Shown: positions 7,601 to 16,608 of the stretch, in pieces
How the letters are laid out: every line of letters begins with the position of its first letter
How positions within the stretch are numbered: position 1 is the first letter of the stretch
DNA from: a virus
Virus record (IMG/VR): IMGVR_UViG_3300042309_002320
Coordinates: 1 to 64,000 of that record
Direction: 5' to 3' (one strand)
DNA: 64,000 nt
Made by a program: the position numbers and the translations under genes
The notes under the pieces: generated by a model
The model's database searches: none
The model's input: only the letters and a program-made list of their open reading frames with translations
What the model was told of the DNA's origin: nothing

Positions 7601-9684
7601 AAACTATAACAAATACACCAACATCAACTATTGGCGGTACTCCAACAGTAACTCCTACATTAACATCAACTCCTACGAATACTCCTTCTGTAACTGTTAG
7701 TCCGACATCAAGTGCTACGCCAACAATCACACCAACTACTACTACAACTCCAACAACAACAATTATTGTAACTCCAACAACAACCCCAACGGTTACTCCT
7801 ACAGAAACTCCAACCGTTACTCCAACAACAACCCCAACAGTTACTCCCACAACAACGATTACTCCAACTGTTACTATAACACAAACACCAACAACAACTC
7901 CAACCGTTACTCCAACAGAAACTCCAACCCTTACTCCTACAGAAACGCCAACTGTTACACCGACGCTCACCTCTACACCAACAGAAACACCAACACCAAC
8001 AGTAACACCGACACCAACAGCTACAGAGGGTTTAACACCAACTCCTACCCCATCTGTAACAGAAACCCCAACAGTTACTCCAACAGAAACACCAACAACA
8101 ACCCCAACAGTTACTCCAACAGAAACACCAACAACAACCCCAACAGTTACTCCAACAGAAACACCAACAACAACCCCAACAGTTACTCCAACAGAAACAC
8201 CAACAACAACCCCAACAGTTACTCCCACAGAAACCCCAACCGTTACTCCGACAACAACCCCAACTGTTACTCCCACAACAACGATTACTCCAACTGTTAC
8301 TATAACACAAACATCAACAACAACACCAACAACCACGCCAACAATTACACAAACCATTACTCCTTCTTCGACACCAATAGCCGGATGGATTCAAAGAGGT
8401 GTAGATATTGATGGCGAGGCAGCTAATGATTACAGTGGAAGTAGTGTTGCTATGAATAATGATGGTACCGTAGTAGCAATAGGAGCATATAGCAACGATG
8501 GAAATGGAACAGACAGTGGACATACTAGAATATATGCTTGGAACGGAACCTCTTGGATTCAAAGAGGAAATGATATTGATGGTGAAGCAGCTTTTGATAC
8601 AAGTGGATACAGTGTTAGTCTCAATAATGATGGAGATATAGTAGCAATCGGAGCAAATGGAAATAATGGTAACGGGACCGATAGCGGAAGCGTAAGAGTA
8701 TATGTTTGGAATGGTTCAGTATGGACTCAACGAGGAAGTGATATTGATGGAGAAGCAACCAATGATGCTAGTGGTATTAGCGTTTCTTTAAATAGCGACG
8801 GCACCGTACTAGCAATAGGAGCGTCTTTAAATGATGGTAATGGAACCGATAGCGGTCATGTACGAGTATATAATTGGAATGGTTCAGCATGGACACAACG
8901 AGGAAGCGATATTGATGGAGAAGCGGCAAGTGATTATAGTGGACAAAGCGTTAGCTTAAATGATAATGGAGATATATTAGCTATTGGAGCATATGGTAAT
9001 GATAGTAATGGAAATAATAGCGGTCATGTACGAGTATATTCTTGGAATGGCTCAGTATGGACTCAAAGAGGAAACGATATTGATGGTGAATCAGCTAACG
9101 ATGCTAGTGGTTTTAATATTAGTATTAATAGTGATGGTACTATACTAGCGATAGGAGCAGGTGGAAATAGCGATAATGGAACAGCTAGCGGCCATACCAG
9201 AGTGTATGTTTGGAATGGTACTTCTTGGGTTCAAAGAGGAAGCGATATTGATGGAGTAGCAGCAAATGATAATAGTGGTCTTAGTGTATCATTAAATAAT
9301 GATGGTAGCATATTAGCTATTGGATCGCCATATAATGACACAAACGGTACCAATAGTGGACATGTACGAGTATATTCTTGGAATGGTAGTTCTTGGACGC
9401 AAGTTGGCGATAATATTAATGGAGAAACATCTTTAAATTATAGTGGAATTAGTGTTCATCTTAATGGAGATGGTACAATATTAACTATCGGAGCCTCTGG
9501 TAATAGTGATAATGGAGCTAGTAGTGGTAGTGTACGAGTATATAGATTAATTGGTATCTCTTTTACGCCCACGCCAACAAAAACCTTAACACCCACACCA
9601 ACTAAAACACCAACAACAACACCAACAGTAACTCCTTCAAAAACAGCATATTATTCAGGCCAACAATATAATTTTATTCCATAA
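4618..9684 (+). CDS. Giant modular fibre/adhesin: two permuted FGE-like domains and a propeller
   Basis: The 1688-residue protein is built from modules. FGE-like module 1 is at about residues 15-310 and a Thr/Pro-rich linker at 318-425. A small domain follows at 426-490, then a second linker at 490-628. FGE-like module 2 is at 631-940 and a third linker at 941-1254. Seven 56-residue repeats occupy 1257-1648, with a final Thr/Pro tail. The FGE-like motifs include [34 protein letters not shown] and [13 protein letters not shown], but the GTYDQNGN and GFR half comes before them, the reverse of the normal order. FGE folds are C-type-lectin-like and often bind ligands, and no catalytic Cys pair is seen, so receptor binding is more likely than enzyme activity. 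There is no signal peptide. The gene abuts the 9697 gene, another modular protein. I infer a virion fibre or host-surface adhesin. Confidence 0.75.
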   Translation: MSTPPIYSILGNCNSANYSKNGNASSDWNNENGNVTSVGSNGNDSFFGTYDQNGNVYEIIDYQPSSFFIQLYGGSYSSLTANDSIDSSLSLRRDDVGFRVCANSGTTTAFDSITVSGTGNNNDTNGIGQVNYNYKIGKFTITNTQYVEFLNAVANSGSPALIQTSVWPFQRLMQDSNRGGIIVNGFSPNMSYSVKTNFADKPVNYVTWYNAARYINWLHNGKPNSSTLSLNSTENGVYYLNFENNVTTIPTIINNKNTYWLPDRNEWYKAAYYTLDKNGSGSGYWLYATQYDTAPDSIVSNSSGVANNTVTTPDICISPTPTPSVTPTYSPTPSLTASPTLTPTKTATSTPTVTSSVTTTPTLTPTKTPTATITQTRTPNLTVSPTKTPTRTPTRTPSLTPSTTETRTPTPTVTSSSTVTPTPSKSLCSSITVGELIYNPIYTNENIRIIYKGFTFESFINNRQLLVNGGQLGNADINIGLQEIPNASQTPTPTLTPTNTSTPTITPTNTSTTTSTPTVSPTQTNTASVTPTNSITPTVTITSTATPTPSITASQTPTPSITPTLTPTTTVTNTVTSTATPTVTSSNTTTPTNTPTNTATPTNTPTFTPSSTTTPTVTPTVTVTPTPLAFAPLSNSINYANSGNWNGSVSGNLTTVGTNGGPSFYGTYDQNGNISEIALSVVNNTDLIFSIGGNFETATGDLRLLENINENTLDKNIGFRIVTTGNPLNLPYFIDIVDSGNSADTNGVGSVNYNYKISQYTITNCDYIQFLNAVSTQSDTNDTYNVQMSGDPYGGIIRSTGSAPYTYTLKTNFDNKPINFLNIKSMMRYCNWLHNGKPIGIQDFSTTEEGAYILDPIGITPQVSLIASNGAKYTLPTLNEWYKAAYYNPRKNGWGNGGYWTYATQSDSLPDRICSSASGDGRLIISNVCSNTEGNSSTILCTFTPTPSVTPTNTPTTTITRTPTNTPTNTPSLTRTITPTTTLSLTPTSTLTPTQTITNTPTSTIGGTPTVTPTLTSTPTNTPSVTVSPTSSATPTITPTTTTTPTTTIIVTPTTTPTVTPTETPTVTPTTTPTVTPTTTITPTVTITQTPTTTPTVTPTETPTLTPTETPTVTPTLTSTPTETPTPTVTPTPTATEGLTPTPTPSVTETPTVTPTETPTTTPTVTPTETPTTTPTVTPTETPTTTPTVTPTETPTTTPTVTPTETPTVTPTTTPTVTPTTTITPTVTITQTSTTTPTTTPTITQTITPSSTPIAGWIQRGVDIDGEAANDYSGSSVAMNNDGTVVAIGAYSNDGNGTDSGHTRIYAWNGTSWIQRGNDIDGEAAFDTSGYSVSLNNDGDIVAIGANGNNGNGTDSGSVRVYVWNGSVWTQRGSDIDGEATNDASGISVSLNSDGTVLAIGASLNDGNGTDSGHVRVYNWNGSAWTQRGSDIDGEAASDYSGQSVSLNDNGDILAIGAYGNDSNGNNSGHVRVYSWNGSVWTQRGNDIDGESANDASGFNISINSDGTILAIGAGGNSDNGTASGHTRVYVWNGTSWVQRGSDIDGVAANDNSGLSVSLNNDGSILAIGSPYNDTNGTNSGHVRVYSWNGSSWTQVGDNINGETSLNYSGISVHLNGDGTILTIGASGNSDNGASSGSVRVYRLIGISFTPTPTKTLTPTPTKTPTTTPTVTPSKTAYYSGQQYNFIP
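7795..7887 (+). repeat. 93-base direct repeat, copy A, in Thr/Pro linker
   Basis: This stretch and 8221-8313 are almost the same sequence with only a few base differences. Both encode a [16 protein letters not shown]-type segment ending in [11 protein letters not shown]. The mismatches are mostly at third codon positions, which suggests an older duplication within the third linker of the fibre gene. Confidence 0.75.
8077..8220 (+). repeat. Four perfect 36-base tandem repeats
   Basis: Four identical copies of a 36-base unit begin at 8077, 8113, 8149 and 8185. Each encodes the 12 residues [12 protein letters not shown] in the third Thr/Pro linker. The lack of third-position drift implies recent expansion or ongoing gain and loss of units, which would change the linker length. 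Confidence 0.9.
8221..8313 (+). repeat. 93-base direct repeat, copy B
   Basis: Partner of 7795-7887. It directly follows the four 36-base tandem units, so the linker has grown by at least two kinds of duplication. Confidence 0.75.
8386..9561 (+). repeat. Seven 168-base repeats encoding a likely seven-bladed propeller
   Basis: Seven consecutive units of exactly 56 codons each run from the Trp codon at 8386 to 9561. The consensus has [12 protein letters not shown], then [18 protein letters not shown], then [15 protein letters not shown]. Seven equal units of this size fit one closed seven-bladed beta-propeller of the FG-GAP/kelch-like kind, with the DxDG and NDxNG stretches as possible calcium sites. 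A related but more divergent repeat region is found in the minus-strand gene at 57908-64000. Confidence 0.85.
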
Positions 9685-9696
9685 AGATAACATAAT

Positions 9697-11973
9697 ATGA
9701 ATATTAATAAATCTATTATAGAATGTTGTCCATTTATACCAACAGCACAGCCTACTCCTAGTCCGACCTTAACACCAAGCGCCACTATTACTCCAACAGT
9801 AACACCTACTCCTACGGAAACACCACCGGTAACACCCACTAATACAATAACTCCAAGTGCCACAGTCACAATACCTCCGACTCCTACTAATACTCCGACT
9901 CCATCATTCACTCCGGCCGAAACACCCTCTCCCACAGTAACTCCGACTCCATCTCCAACAATACCATTAGGAATCGCTCCTAATGACTACATTCTAATAT
10001 TTATTGATGAATCTAATAATTGGCAATGTAAACAAGGATCAAATGATCCTGGATGCTCCAATCCAGGAGGTTACGTTGATTGGGCCGGACCTCCATCAAC
10101 AATAGGATGGGCAGGCTATAATCTATATTCCACATGCACATCATGGGACTCGTGTTCATTAAACCCAACAGAATATAAAGAAAGAGATGGAACAGCATAC
10201 AGAACCACCGATTTTGCTCAAGGGGGAGTATCTGGCAGTTGGGAAAAAGATATTGCTGCAATTAATACAATATCTTCATCTATCGATTTTAATAAAATTG
10301 TTGTATTCCATTCAATATGCAGAAGACTTGTAACGTTTTCTGGTGGTGGTATGAATTTAACTATTGAAAGTTGCTTGCCGGAGCCGTTGTTTCCTGTTGC
10401 TCCACAAGGATCATATACTCCTAGTTTATGTCCGATTAGACCGCGTAATTTTATATGGTCCCCTAGAACAATAAATACTGGAACCCGTGGATGCCAAGAC
10501 GCTTTCAATAATCAATTTCTTACTAAAACATGGATAGAAACACATTCTATAAATGATAGAAATAGATGGGAAACTTTACCTCCAAATGGAGCTCGTATTT
10601 TTATATTTATAGACGACTCAGGTAGCTTAGGTCAGTATGGAAATAATGTAGAAGAACCTATTGATGAGCTAATAGCTGCTTATCCACAATATAATTTTAT
10701 TAAGCTTAAATGTGATAATGAAAGATTTTTAAGATGGATATATAATGTTACGGTAAAGAATACTGATATTTGTATAAGATCAGGTGGTAATCCTCCAGTT
10801 TCTCCTCCACCACCGCCTCCGCCACCTCCACCACCGCCGCCTCCGCCACCCGTACAACCACCTATTCCTACTCCACCAGCACAAACTTTTGTAAATAGAA
10901 TGTGGGCAAATGTTTCTATGACATCAGACGGATCAATAATAGTAGCATCTGTTCAGAATACTACTTCCACTAATACTGACAGTGTTTTTACGAGTTTAGA
11001 TTATGGAAATAATTGGACACTAAATCGTAGTGGAATAGATGTTAGAGCAATATTAATATACGATAGAGATAAAAGAATATTTGCTGCCCCAGACGATGGT
11101 GTAATAGTTAAAAGCGAACAACCGCCTACTTTTGGTAGTTGGGCAGGTTTATTCGTTATGACAAGATCATACGATAATGTTTCATTAGGATCATCTAGGC
11201 CATGGCGAGCAATATCGTGTTCTACTGATGGACTAAAATTATGTGCTGGAGATGCTCAGAGTGGATTCTTTGTAAGCAATGACGGAGGTGCCTCTTGGAA
11301 AGCTCCAGATGGTAATAATTTTGTACCAAGACAATTTAGTGATTTATCTTGTTCTAGTGATGGAAGCATAGTAGCAGCATCAGCATCAAGCTCTACAACA
11401 TCAGCTGCTGGTGGCGTTTTTGTTAGCAATAACGGCGGATGGGCCACTGATCGTGGTATAGTTCTATCTCCTTGGAGCGCAAGAGAAAGTTGGAGTCTTA
11501 AATTAAGAGATGACGATGTGAGAATTATTAGGGGGCCAAATATTGTACGTCGTTTTGAGAGCACAGCAGTATCTAGTAATGGTACTAATATGGTTGCAGT
11601 AAGCAATATTGGTTCCGTATTTACAAGCAATGATACTGGAAACACTTGGACATTCAGATATAATAATTTCCAAAAATGGGAAAAAGTAGCTATATCTCAC
11701 GACGGCACCAAAATGGTAGCAGTCGCATCTCAAAGGTTCGCGAGCGGAGCAGTTACTTCAGCAAATTCTGAGTATATTTATACAAGTCATGATGGTGGTA
11801 TTAATTGGGTTCAAAGAGGTCCACAAAAACAATGGAGAAGTATTGCTATGTCAGCCGACGGTTCTATTATGGTAGCAGTTGCTGGCCCAGGAACATCAAT
11901 TAATAATACTTTCGCATACGATGGTATTTATAGAAGCACAGATAGCGGAGTTACTTGGACAAGAGTATTCTAG
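9697..11973 (+). CDS. Modular fibre-type protein with vWA-like and Asp-box propeller domains
   Basis: The 758-residue protein starts with a short segment and a Thr/Pro-rich linker (about residues 9-88). A domain beginning NDYILIFIDESNN follows. Next comes a vWA-like stretch, IFIFIDDSGSLG, which fits the metal-site pattern Asp-x-Ser-x-Ser. A run of about 18 prolines sits near residue 370-385 (bases 10801-10850). The C-terminal half carries about six repeats with SxDGxxMVAV and SxDGGxxW (Asp-box or BNR-like), typical of a beta-propeller such as those in sialidases or Ycf48-like proteins. The first parts are related to the minus-strand gene at 57908-64000, which has the same IFIDE and vWA pair. 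No sialidase catalytic set is identified. It is probably a second fibre or adhesin. The upstream site is weak, but the start lies 12 bases after the previous stop. Confidence 0.7.
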   Translation: MNINKSIIECCPFIPTAQPTPSPTLTPSATITPTVTPTPTETPPVTPTNTITPSATVTIPPTPTNTPTPSFTPAETPSPTVTPTPSPTIPLGIAPNDYILIFIDESNNWQCKQGSNDPGCSNPGGYVDWAGPPSTIGWAGYNLYSTCTSWDSCSLNPTEYKERDGTAYRTTDFAQGGVSGSWEKDIAAINTISSSIDFNKIVVFHSICRRLVTFSGGGMNLTIESCLPEPLFPVAPQGSYTPSLCPIRPRNFIWSPRTINTGTRGCQDAFNNQFLTKTWIETHSINDRNRWETLPPNGARIFIFIDDSGSLGQYGNNVEEPIDELIAAYPQYNFIKLKCDNERFLRWIYNVTVKNTDICIRSGGNPPVSPPPPPPPPPPPPPPPPVQPPIPTPPAQTFVNRMWANVSMTSDGSIIVASVQNTTSTNTDSVFTSLDYGNNWTLNRSGIDVRAILIYDRDKRIFAAPDDGVIVKSEQPPTFGSWAGLFVMTRSYDNVSLGSSRPWRAISCSTDGLKLCAGDAQSGFFVSNDGGASWKAPDGNNFVPRQFSDLSCSSDGSIVAASASSSTTSAAGGVFVSNNGGWATDRGIVLSPWSARESWSLKLRDDDVRIIRGPNIVRRFESTAVSSNGTNMVAVSNIGSVFTSNDTGNTWTFRYNNFQKWEKVAISHDGTKMVAVASQRFASGAVTSANSEYIYTSHDGGINWVQRGPQKQWRSIAMSADGSIMVAVAGPGTSINNTFAYDGIYRSTDSGVTWTRVF

Positions 11974-11979
11974 GACAAT

Positions 11980-12945
11980 ATGAAAGACTCTTTGGCAATA
12001 ATATTGCATCTATATCATATTGATTTATGGCAAGAATTTAAAGAATTATTAATTCCATTTAGAAATGAATTTAAATTATATCTATGTTTGTGCGAAGATA
12101 ATGGTGAACAAACAGAAATAATAAAATCAGCTAAAAACTTATTTGATACAGATATATCATTCCATAAAAATTATGGAGCTGATATAGCATCTTTTTTAAG
12201 AACTCTAGAAAATATAAAAGAATCATATTTCATTAAGATACACACTAAAAAAAGTTTACTTGGACAGTATAATCAAATTAAATGGCGACATATTCTTTTA
12301 CATGATTTTTTTAGTAATACAAATATTTTTGAATCTAATTATAAACAAATATTAACTAATCCTGATTGTGGGATGATAGGTAATAAATATTTATTATCTA
12401 CAGATAGCGAAAATTATCATTCTCACAAGATAAAAGAGCTATGTAATATATTAAAAATAAACTACGATAATATTACTAATTATTCTTTTTTTGGCGGCAA
12501 TATGTTTATGAGTAAAACACATTTATTCAAAAAACATTTTTTGCCGTATCAAGATATCTTACAATACTTATTATCTAAAGAACTTAATAAAGTAATAGAA
12601 AAACACACCGGAACATATTCACATTCTCTAGAAAGACTGTTTGGTTATATTGTGTCTCTAAATAATTTAAATTTTTACTATGTTAAACATGCTACAATAA
12701 TTATTCCCAATAACAAAGCACCAAATGGAAAATTTAATCTAATAAAATTATACAACAATGATTGTTATCTACAAGAAGATTTAAATGTATATGGACAAAT
12801 TATCGATTTTGATGAAAATGAATTTTCAATAGAGTGGTATCATATGGAACCAAAACCAATTCAAAAATATACCCTCATAAACAAAAACACAGCTGTTCAA
12901 AAAAATCTTGACACGCCACGAGAAAAGGATATAATACATGAATGA
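11980..12945 (+). CDS. RgpF-like (rhamnan synthesis F) glycosyltransferase
   Basis: The 321-residue protein shows the motif series of the rhamnan-synthesis-F family. GADIASFL corresponds to the usual GRDIxPFL, and FIKIHTKKS to KIHTKKS. They are followed by WR, a GMIG motif, GGNMFMSK and ERLFG. Members of this family build rhamnose-containing cell-wall or O-antigen polysaccharides as processive or side-chain transferases. The gene follows the two fibre genes with a six-base gap and overlaps dCMP deaminase by four bases. A role in sugar decoration of the Thr/Pro-rich fibres or of the host surface is inference. The acceptor and donor are unknown. Confidence 0.7.
   Translation: MKDSLAIILHLYHIDLWQEFKELLIPFRNEFKLYLCLCEDNGEQTEIIKSAKNLFDTDISFHKNYGADIASFLRTLENIKESYFIKIHTKKSLLGQYNQIKWRHILLHDFFSNTNIFESNYKQILTNPDCGMIGNKYLLSTDSENYHSHKIKELCNILKINYDNITNYSFFGGNMFMSKTHLFKKHFLPYQDILQYLLSKELNKVIEKHTGTYSHSLERLFGYIVSLNNLNFYYVKHATIIIPNNKAPNGKFNLIKLYNNDCYLQEDLNVYGQIIDFDENEFSIEWYHMEPKPIQKYTLINKNTAVQKNLDTPREKDIIHE
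12908..12935 (+). promoter_or_regulatory. Consensus sigma-70 -35/-10 pair near dCMP deaminase start
   Basis: TTGACA at 12908-12913 and TATAAT at 12930-12935 match the consensus exactly, with a 16-base spacer. The pair lies within the last codons of the RgpF-like gene, and transcription would begin almost at the deaminase ATG (12942). The message would then be leaderless for that gene. AAAAGGA at 12923-12929 may also serve as its ribosome binding site on the read-through message. Confidence 0.45.
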
Positions 12946-13424
12946 CACAATCAAAAACAAGACCGTCGTGGACCGATTATTTTCTTGGATTAGCCAAAGT
13001 GGTTTCCCAAAGAAGCCACGATGTTCATACACAGCATGGATGTATTATAACTGATAAGCAAAACCGCATTCTTGGCGTTGGATATAATGGATTTCCTAAA
13101 GGACTGGACGATAGTGAATTACCATTAACAAGACCAGAAAAATATCATTGGATGGTACACAGCGAAAGAAATGCTCTGGCTAATTGCGTTGTTAGACCAG
13201 ACGGCGGCACAGCCTATGTTACTGGTCAATGTTGTAATGATTGTATTATAGCTCTATACCAAGAGGGTATAGATACAGTTTATATGATAGATAATCATGG
13301 AACAGTTTTATTCGACGATGATGCAAAAAATAGATTTGACATTTTTATTAGAATGAGTGGTATGAAAATTTTCTATATAGATCCAAATCTTGAGTGGCTG
13401 AGACAACTAAATGGTGTAATATGA
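12942..13424 (+). CDS. dCMP deaminase
   Basis: The protein has 160 residues and the zinc site of the cytidine/deoxycytidylate deaminase family: His73-x-Glu75 in HSERNAL and Cys98-x-x-Cys101 in QCCNDC. It would convert dCMP to dUMP in the cytoplasm, feeding dTMP synthesis. The motif GYNGFPKG is also typical of dCMP deaminases. It begins the nucleotide-metabolism block with the two ribonucleotide reductase genes and a pyrophosphohydrolase. It overlaps the gene before by four bases and the small gene after by four. Thymidylate synthase is not in the window. Confidence 0.9.
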   Translation: MTQSKTRPSWTDYFLGLAKVVSQRSHDVHTQHGCIITDKQNRILGVGYNGFPKGLDDSELPLTRPEKYHWMVHSERNALANCVVRPDGGTAYVTGQCCNDCIIALYQEGIDTVYMIDNHGTVLFDDDAKNRFDIFIRMSGMKIFYIDPNLEWLRQLNGVI

Positions 13425-13573
13425 TGGTTACCCTATTTTATATTTTATCTACCATATATTTCATACAACTATATCTAATAGAAAACTTTAATCCTATCGG
13501 TAAAGAATTTACAATCTTAACCATATTAGGTTTAGCTGCTATTTTAGTAAAAAAAGAAAGAAAACCATTATGA
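13421..13573 (+). CDS. Very small membrane protein (50 residues)
   Basis: A short frame starts with two ATG codons at 13421 and 13424 and fills the gap between dCMP deaminase and ribonucleotide reductase beta, overlapping each by four bases. It encodes a largely hydrophobic peptide with two possible membrane segments, VTLFYILSTIYFIQLYL and FTILTILGLAAILV, and a basic end. The ATGA overlaps at both ends are the main support for a real gene. The function is unknown. Confidence 0.5.
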   Translation: MMVTLFYILSTIYFIQLYLIENFNPIGKEFTILTILGLAAILVKKERKPL

Positions 13574-14541
13574 TATTCGACGAACAAATTTCCAGAAAAC
13601 CCGACAATTATCCTTGGACCCAAGATTTTATAGAGGCTATGCATAATGGATTTTGGACTCATCGCGAATTTAATTTTAGTAGCGATATTCAAGATTTTAG
13701 AGTTAATTTAACAGAACAACAAAAACAAATTATTATCAGAGCATTATCAACTATTGGTCAATTAGAAATTAGCGTAAAAAAGTTTTGGGCCAAACTTGGC
13801 GATAATCTACCACATCCTTCTCTTAATGATTTGGGCTATACAATGGCTCATGTGGAAGTTATTCACGGCGATGCGTACGAAAGGCTTCTAGAAGTTCTAG
13901 GTATAGATGATAATTTTGAAAAAATCCTAGAATTAGATATTATTAAAGGCAGAGTCAATTATCTCCGCAAACATTTACATAAATTTCATCAAGACAATAA
14001 AAAACAATTTATTTACTCTCTTATTCTATTTACTTTGTTTGTTGAGAATATAGCATTATTTTCTCAATTTTATACTATTAGTTATTTTGGTAGATTCTTG
14101 AATTTACTTAAAGACACAAATAAACAAGTTGAATATACTAGTAGAGAAGAGAATTTACATGCTATGATAGGTATAAAGATAATAAACACTATCAAGCAAG
14201 AATATCCAGAGCTATTTGATAAAGAATTAGAAGATAAGATTATTCATGAATCTAAGGAAGCAGTCAGATATGAATGCGAAATAATTGATTGGATTGTTAA
14301 TGGTTACGGAGAAGAAAATCTAAATTCTGATCTTCTTAAAGAGTTTATTAAAAACAGACTAAATGAATCATTAGATCAAATAGGATACGAACCGGTATTT
14401 GATATTGATCAAAAATTGTTATCAAAAACATTGTGGTTTGACGAACAGATTCTTGGTAACAATATGACCGATTTCTTTCATTCTCGCCCCGTAGAATACT
14501 CTAAGAAAGCCCTATCGTTCGATATAGAGGCTTTGTTTTAA
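13570..14541 (+). CDS. nrdB: Class I ribonucleotide reductase, beta (small) subunit
   Basis: The 323-residue protein carries the metal-site helices of class I beta subunits. Glu96-x-x-His99 lie in HVEVIHGDAY and a second Glu-x-x-His in REENLHAMIG, with another Glu in FVENIALFSQF. Tyr103 lies four residues after His99, the place of the radical Tyr in the E. coli enzyme. It would hold the di-metal/tyrosyl radical that starts reduction of ribonucleotides by the alpha subunit encoded next. The order beta then alpha is the opposite of the usual nrdA-nrdB. The last residues, SFDIEALF, fit an alpha-binding tail. Confidence 0.9.
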   Translation: MIFDEQISRKPDNYPWTQDFIEAMHNGFWTHREFNFSSDIQDFRVNLTEQQKQIIIRALSTIGQLEISVKKFWAKLGDNLPHPSLNDLGYTMAHVEVIHGDAYERLLEVLGIDDNFEKILELDIIKGRVNYLRKHLHKFHQDNKKQFIYSLILFTLFVENIALFSQFYTISYFGRFLNLLKDTNKQVEYTSREENLHAMIGIKIINTIKQEYPELFDKELEDKIIHESKEAVRYECEIIDWIVNGYGEENLNSDLLKEFIKNRLNESLDQIGYEPVFDIDQKLLSKTLWFDEQILGNNMTDFFHSRPVEYSKKALSFDIEALF

Positions 14542-14570
14542 TCATTATTAATGGTTTTATAGGACTTTAA

Positions 14571-16223
14571 ATGACAACGCAACCGTACTATTGGCTTAAT
14601 TCACATAGTCGTTTATTCTTAGAAAGAGGATATCTTGAACAAGGTGTTTCTCCAGAAGATAGAATAAAAAATATATCCCAAAATGCTGAGAGATTATTAG
14701 ACATCTCAGGCTTTGCGGAAAAATTCGAACATTATATGAGTTTAGGATATTACTCATTGTCCACGCCTGTTTGGACCAATTATGGTAATTCCAGAGGACT
14801 ACCGGTTAGTTGCTTTAATTCCCATATTAGTGATAGAATGGATAGTATCCTATATAAAGTTGCGGAAGTTGGTATGATGAGCAAATTAGGAGGCGGCACC
14901 AGTGGTTACTTTGGTGAATTAAGATCACGCGGGGCGAGTATTAGTGTTGGTGGAGAAAGTAGCGGCCCAGTTCACTTCATGGAGTTGTTTGATAAAGTAG
15001 CAGATGTGATTAGTCAAGGATCAGCACGAAGAGGAAGTTTTGCAGCGTATTTGCCAGTAGAGCATCCTGATATAGAAGAGTTTTTACAAATTCGTAATGA
15101 AGGCCATCCTATTCAAAATATGAGTATTGGCGTTACCATCACTGATGAATGGATGAATAGTATGGTCGAAGGAGACAAACATAAAAGAAAAATTTGGGCC
15201 AAAATTATTCAAAAACGATTTGAGAGTGGATACCCATACATATTCTTTTATGATACTGTAAATAATAATGCTCCACAAGCTTATAAAGACAAGAATATAA
15301 AAATAAATAGTAGTAATCTATGTTCAGAAATTAGTTTAGCATCAGACGAAAATAATAGTTTTGTTTGTGTTCTAAGCTCGCTTAATCTGCTTCATTGGGA
15401 TGAAATTATACAAACAGACGCAATCGAAACTCTTATTTACTTTTTAGATAGTGTTAACCAAGAGTTTATAAATAAAACAGAAAATATTCGTTTCATGAAG
15501 AGCGCTAGAAACTTTGCCTTAAATCATAGAGCATTAGGTATGGGAGTATTAGGATGGCATTCGTATCTTCAAAGCAAAATGATAAGCTTTGAAAGTATGC
15601 AAGCTAAACTAATTAATGCTAATATGTGGCAAACCATTAGAGAACGATCAGACAAGGCATCAAGAGAATTAGCAGAAAAATTCGGAGAGGCTCCTATTCT
15701 CGAAGGATATGGTTGTAGAAACGTCACAACATTAGCTATCGCTCCTACAACTAGTAGTAGTTTTATATTAGGACAAGTTAGTCCTAGTATAGAACCATTG
15801 AATAGTAATTATTTTGTGAAGAATTTAGCAAAAGGGAAGTTCACATATAAAAATCCTCATCTAAAAGAAACTCTCAAAAAATATAATAAAAACGATGAGA
15901 CAGTTTGGAAGAGTATACTAGTCAAAGGAGGCTCTGTTCAACATCTAAAATTCTTATCAGATAATGAAAAAGAAGTATTTAAAACATTTGGTGAAATTAG
16001 TCAGAAAGAGATTATTATTCAAGCATCTCAAAGACAAAAATATATAGATCAATCTCAATCTTTAAATCTAATGATTGGGCCAGACATACCACCAAAACAA
16101 GTAAGCGATCTTCTTATAGAAGGATGGAAATTAGGAATCAAAACTTTTTATTATCAACGAAGTGCTAATCCAGCACAAGAACTAGCGCGTAATATTTTAG
16201 CTTGTACAAACTGTGAATCTTAA
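14571..16223 (+). CDS. nrdA: Class I ribonucleotide reductase, alpha (large) subunit
   Basis: The 550-residue protein has the active-site residues of class I alpha subunits. Cys81 lies in LPVSCFNS, Cys251 and Glu253 in NLCSEISL, and Cys266 in SFVCVLSSLNL. The paired tyrosines in TFYYQRSA serve radical transfer, and a C-terminal pair in CTNCES serves redox exchange. The GGGTSGYFGELRSRG loop is typical. It reduces ribonucleoside diphosphates to deoxyribonucleotides with the beta subunit. At 550 residues it lacks the N-terminal ATP-cone, so overall activity is probably not switched off by dATP, a common trait of phage enzymes. The C-terminal Cys pair is spaced Cys-x-x-Cys rather than the wider spacing of E. 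coli. Confidence 0.92.
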   Translation: MTTQPYYWLNSHSRLFLERGYLEQGVSPEDRIKNISQNAERLLDISGFAEKFEHYMSLGYYSLSTPVWTNYGNSRGLPVSCFNSHISDRMDSILYKVAEVGMMSKLGGGTSGYFGELRSRGASISVGGESSGPVHFMELFDKVADVISQGSARRGSFAAYLPVEHPDIEEFLQIRNEGHPIQNMSIGVTITDEWMNSMVEGDKHKRKIWAKIIQKRFESGYPYIFFYDTVNNNAPQAYKDKNIKINSSNLCSEISLASDENNSFVCVLSSLNLLHWDEIIQTDAIETLIYFLDSVNQEFINKTENIRFMKSARNFALNHRALGMGVLGWHSYLQSKMISFESMQAKLINANMWQTIRERSDKASRELAEKFGEAPILEGYGCRNVTTLAIAPTTSSSFILGQVSPSIEPLNSNYFVKNLAKGKFTYKNPHLKETLKKYNKNDETVWKSILVKGGSVQHLKFLSDNEKEVFKTFGEISQKEIIIQASQRQKYIDQSQSLNLMIGPDIPPKQVSDLLIEGWKLGIKTFYYQRSANPAQELARNILACTNCES

Positions 16224-16240
16224 TATAAAGGATATTAAAT

Positions 16241-16606
16241 ATGGGTAATGTGTTTGAAGACCAAACCAAGTTTATGGTAGCCTGTGATCAAACAGTATGC
16301 GAGTGGAATCAATCTCAATTTGATATGTATTACACCCTTATACAAGAAGAAGTTTCGGAGCTTAAAGAGGCCATAAACAACACAGATAGAGTAGAAATAT
16401 TAGATGCTTTAATAGATATTATTGTGGTTACAGCAGGAGCTATAAATAGCACTGGTAGTAATGCTCAAGGAGCATGGGACGAAGTAATGAAAACTAATTT
16501 TGCTAAAGTAGATCCTATTACAGGAAAAGTAAAAAAGAGAGAAGATGGCAAAGTATTAAAACCAGAAGGATGGAAAGCGCCTAATCTTAAGTCGTTTGTA
16601 ATATAA
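16241..16606 (+). CDS. MazG / PRA-PH-like NTP pyrophosphohydrolase
   Basis: The 121-residue, all-helical protein has the acidic motifs of the MazG/phosphoribosyl-ATP pyrophosphohydrolase superfamily: EEVSELKEAI at about residues 38-47 and DALIDIIVV at about 56-64, which would bind magnesium. Such enzymes hydrolyse (d)NTPs or alarmones to monophosphates and are frequent in phage nucleotide clusters. It follows ribonucleotide reductase by 17 bases with AAAGGA before the start. The exact substrate cannot be read from the sequence. Confidence 0.75.
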   Translation: MGNVFEDQTKFMVACDQTVCEWNQSQFDMYYTLIQEEVSELKEAINNTDRVEILDALIDIIVVTAGAINSTGSNAQGAWDEVMKTNFAKVDPITGKVKKREDGKVLKPEGWKAPNLKSFVI

Positions 16607-16608
16607 TA

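Noticed and set aside
8077-8220. CRISPR array
   Set aside because: The 36-base units are directly adjacent with no spacers and lie in frame in a coding sequence, so they are protein repeats.
7320-8357. Long minus-strand frame rich in Val and Gly opposite the fibre gene
   Set aside because: It is a mirror of the Thr/Pro repeats on the plus strand: the codons for Thr and Pro read backwards give Gly and Val. There is no ribosome binding site or folded-protein pattern.
4618-9684. Diversity-generating retroelement target
   Set aside because: C-type-lectin-like folds are common targets, but no reverse transcriptase and no template repeat with adenine changes are visible in this window.
4618-9684. 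True formylglycine-generating (sulfatase-activating) enzyme
   Set aside because: The catalytic Cys pair near the C-terminal part is not seen and the halves are permuted, so enzyme activity is not supported.
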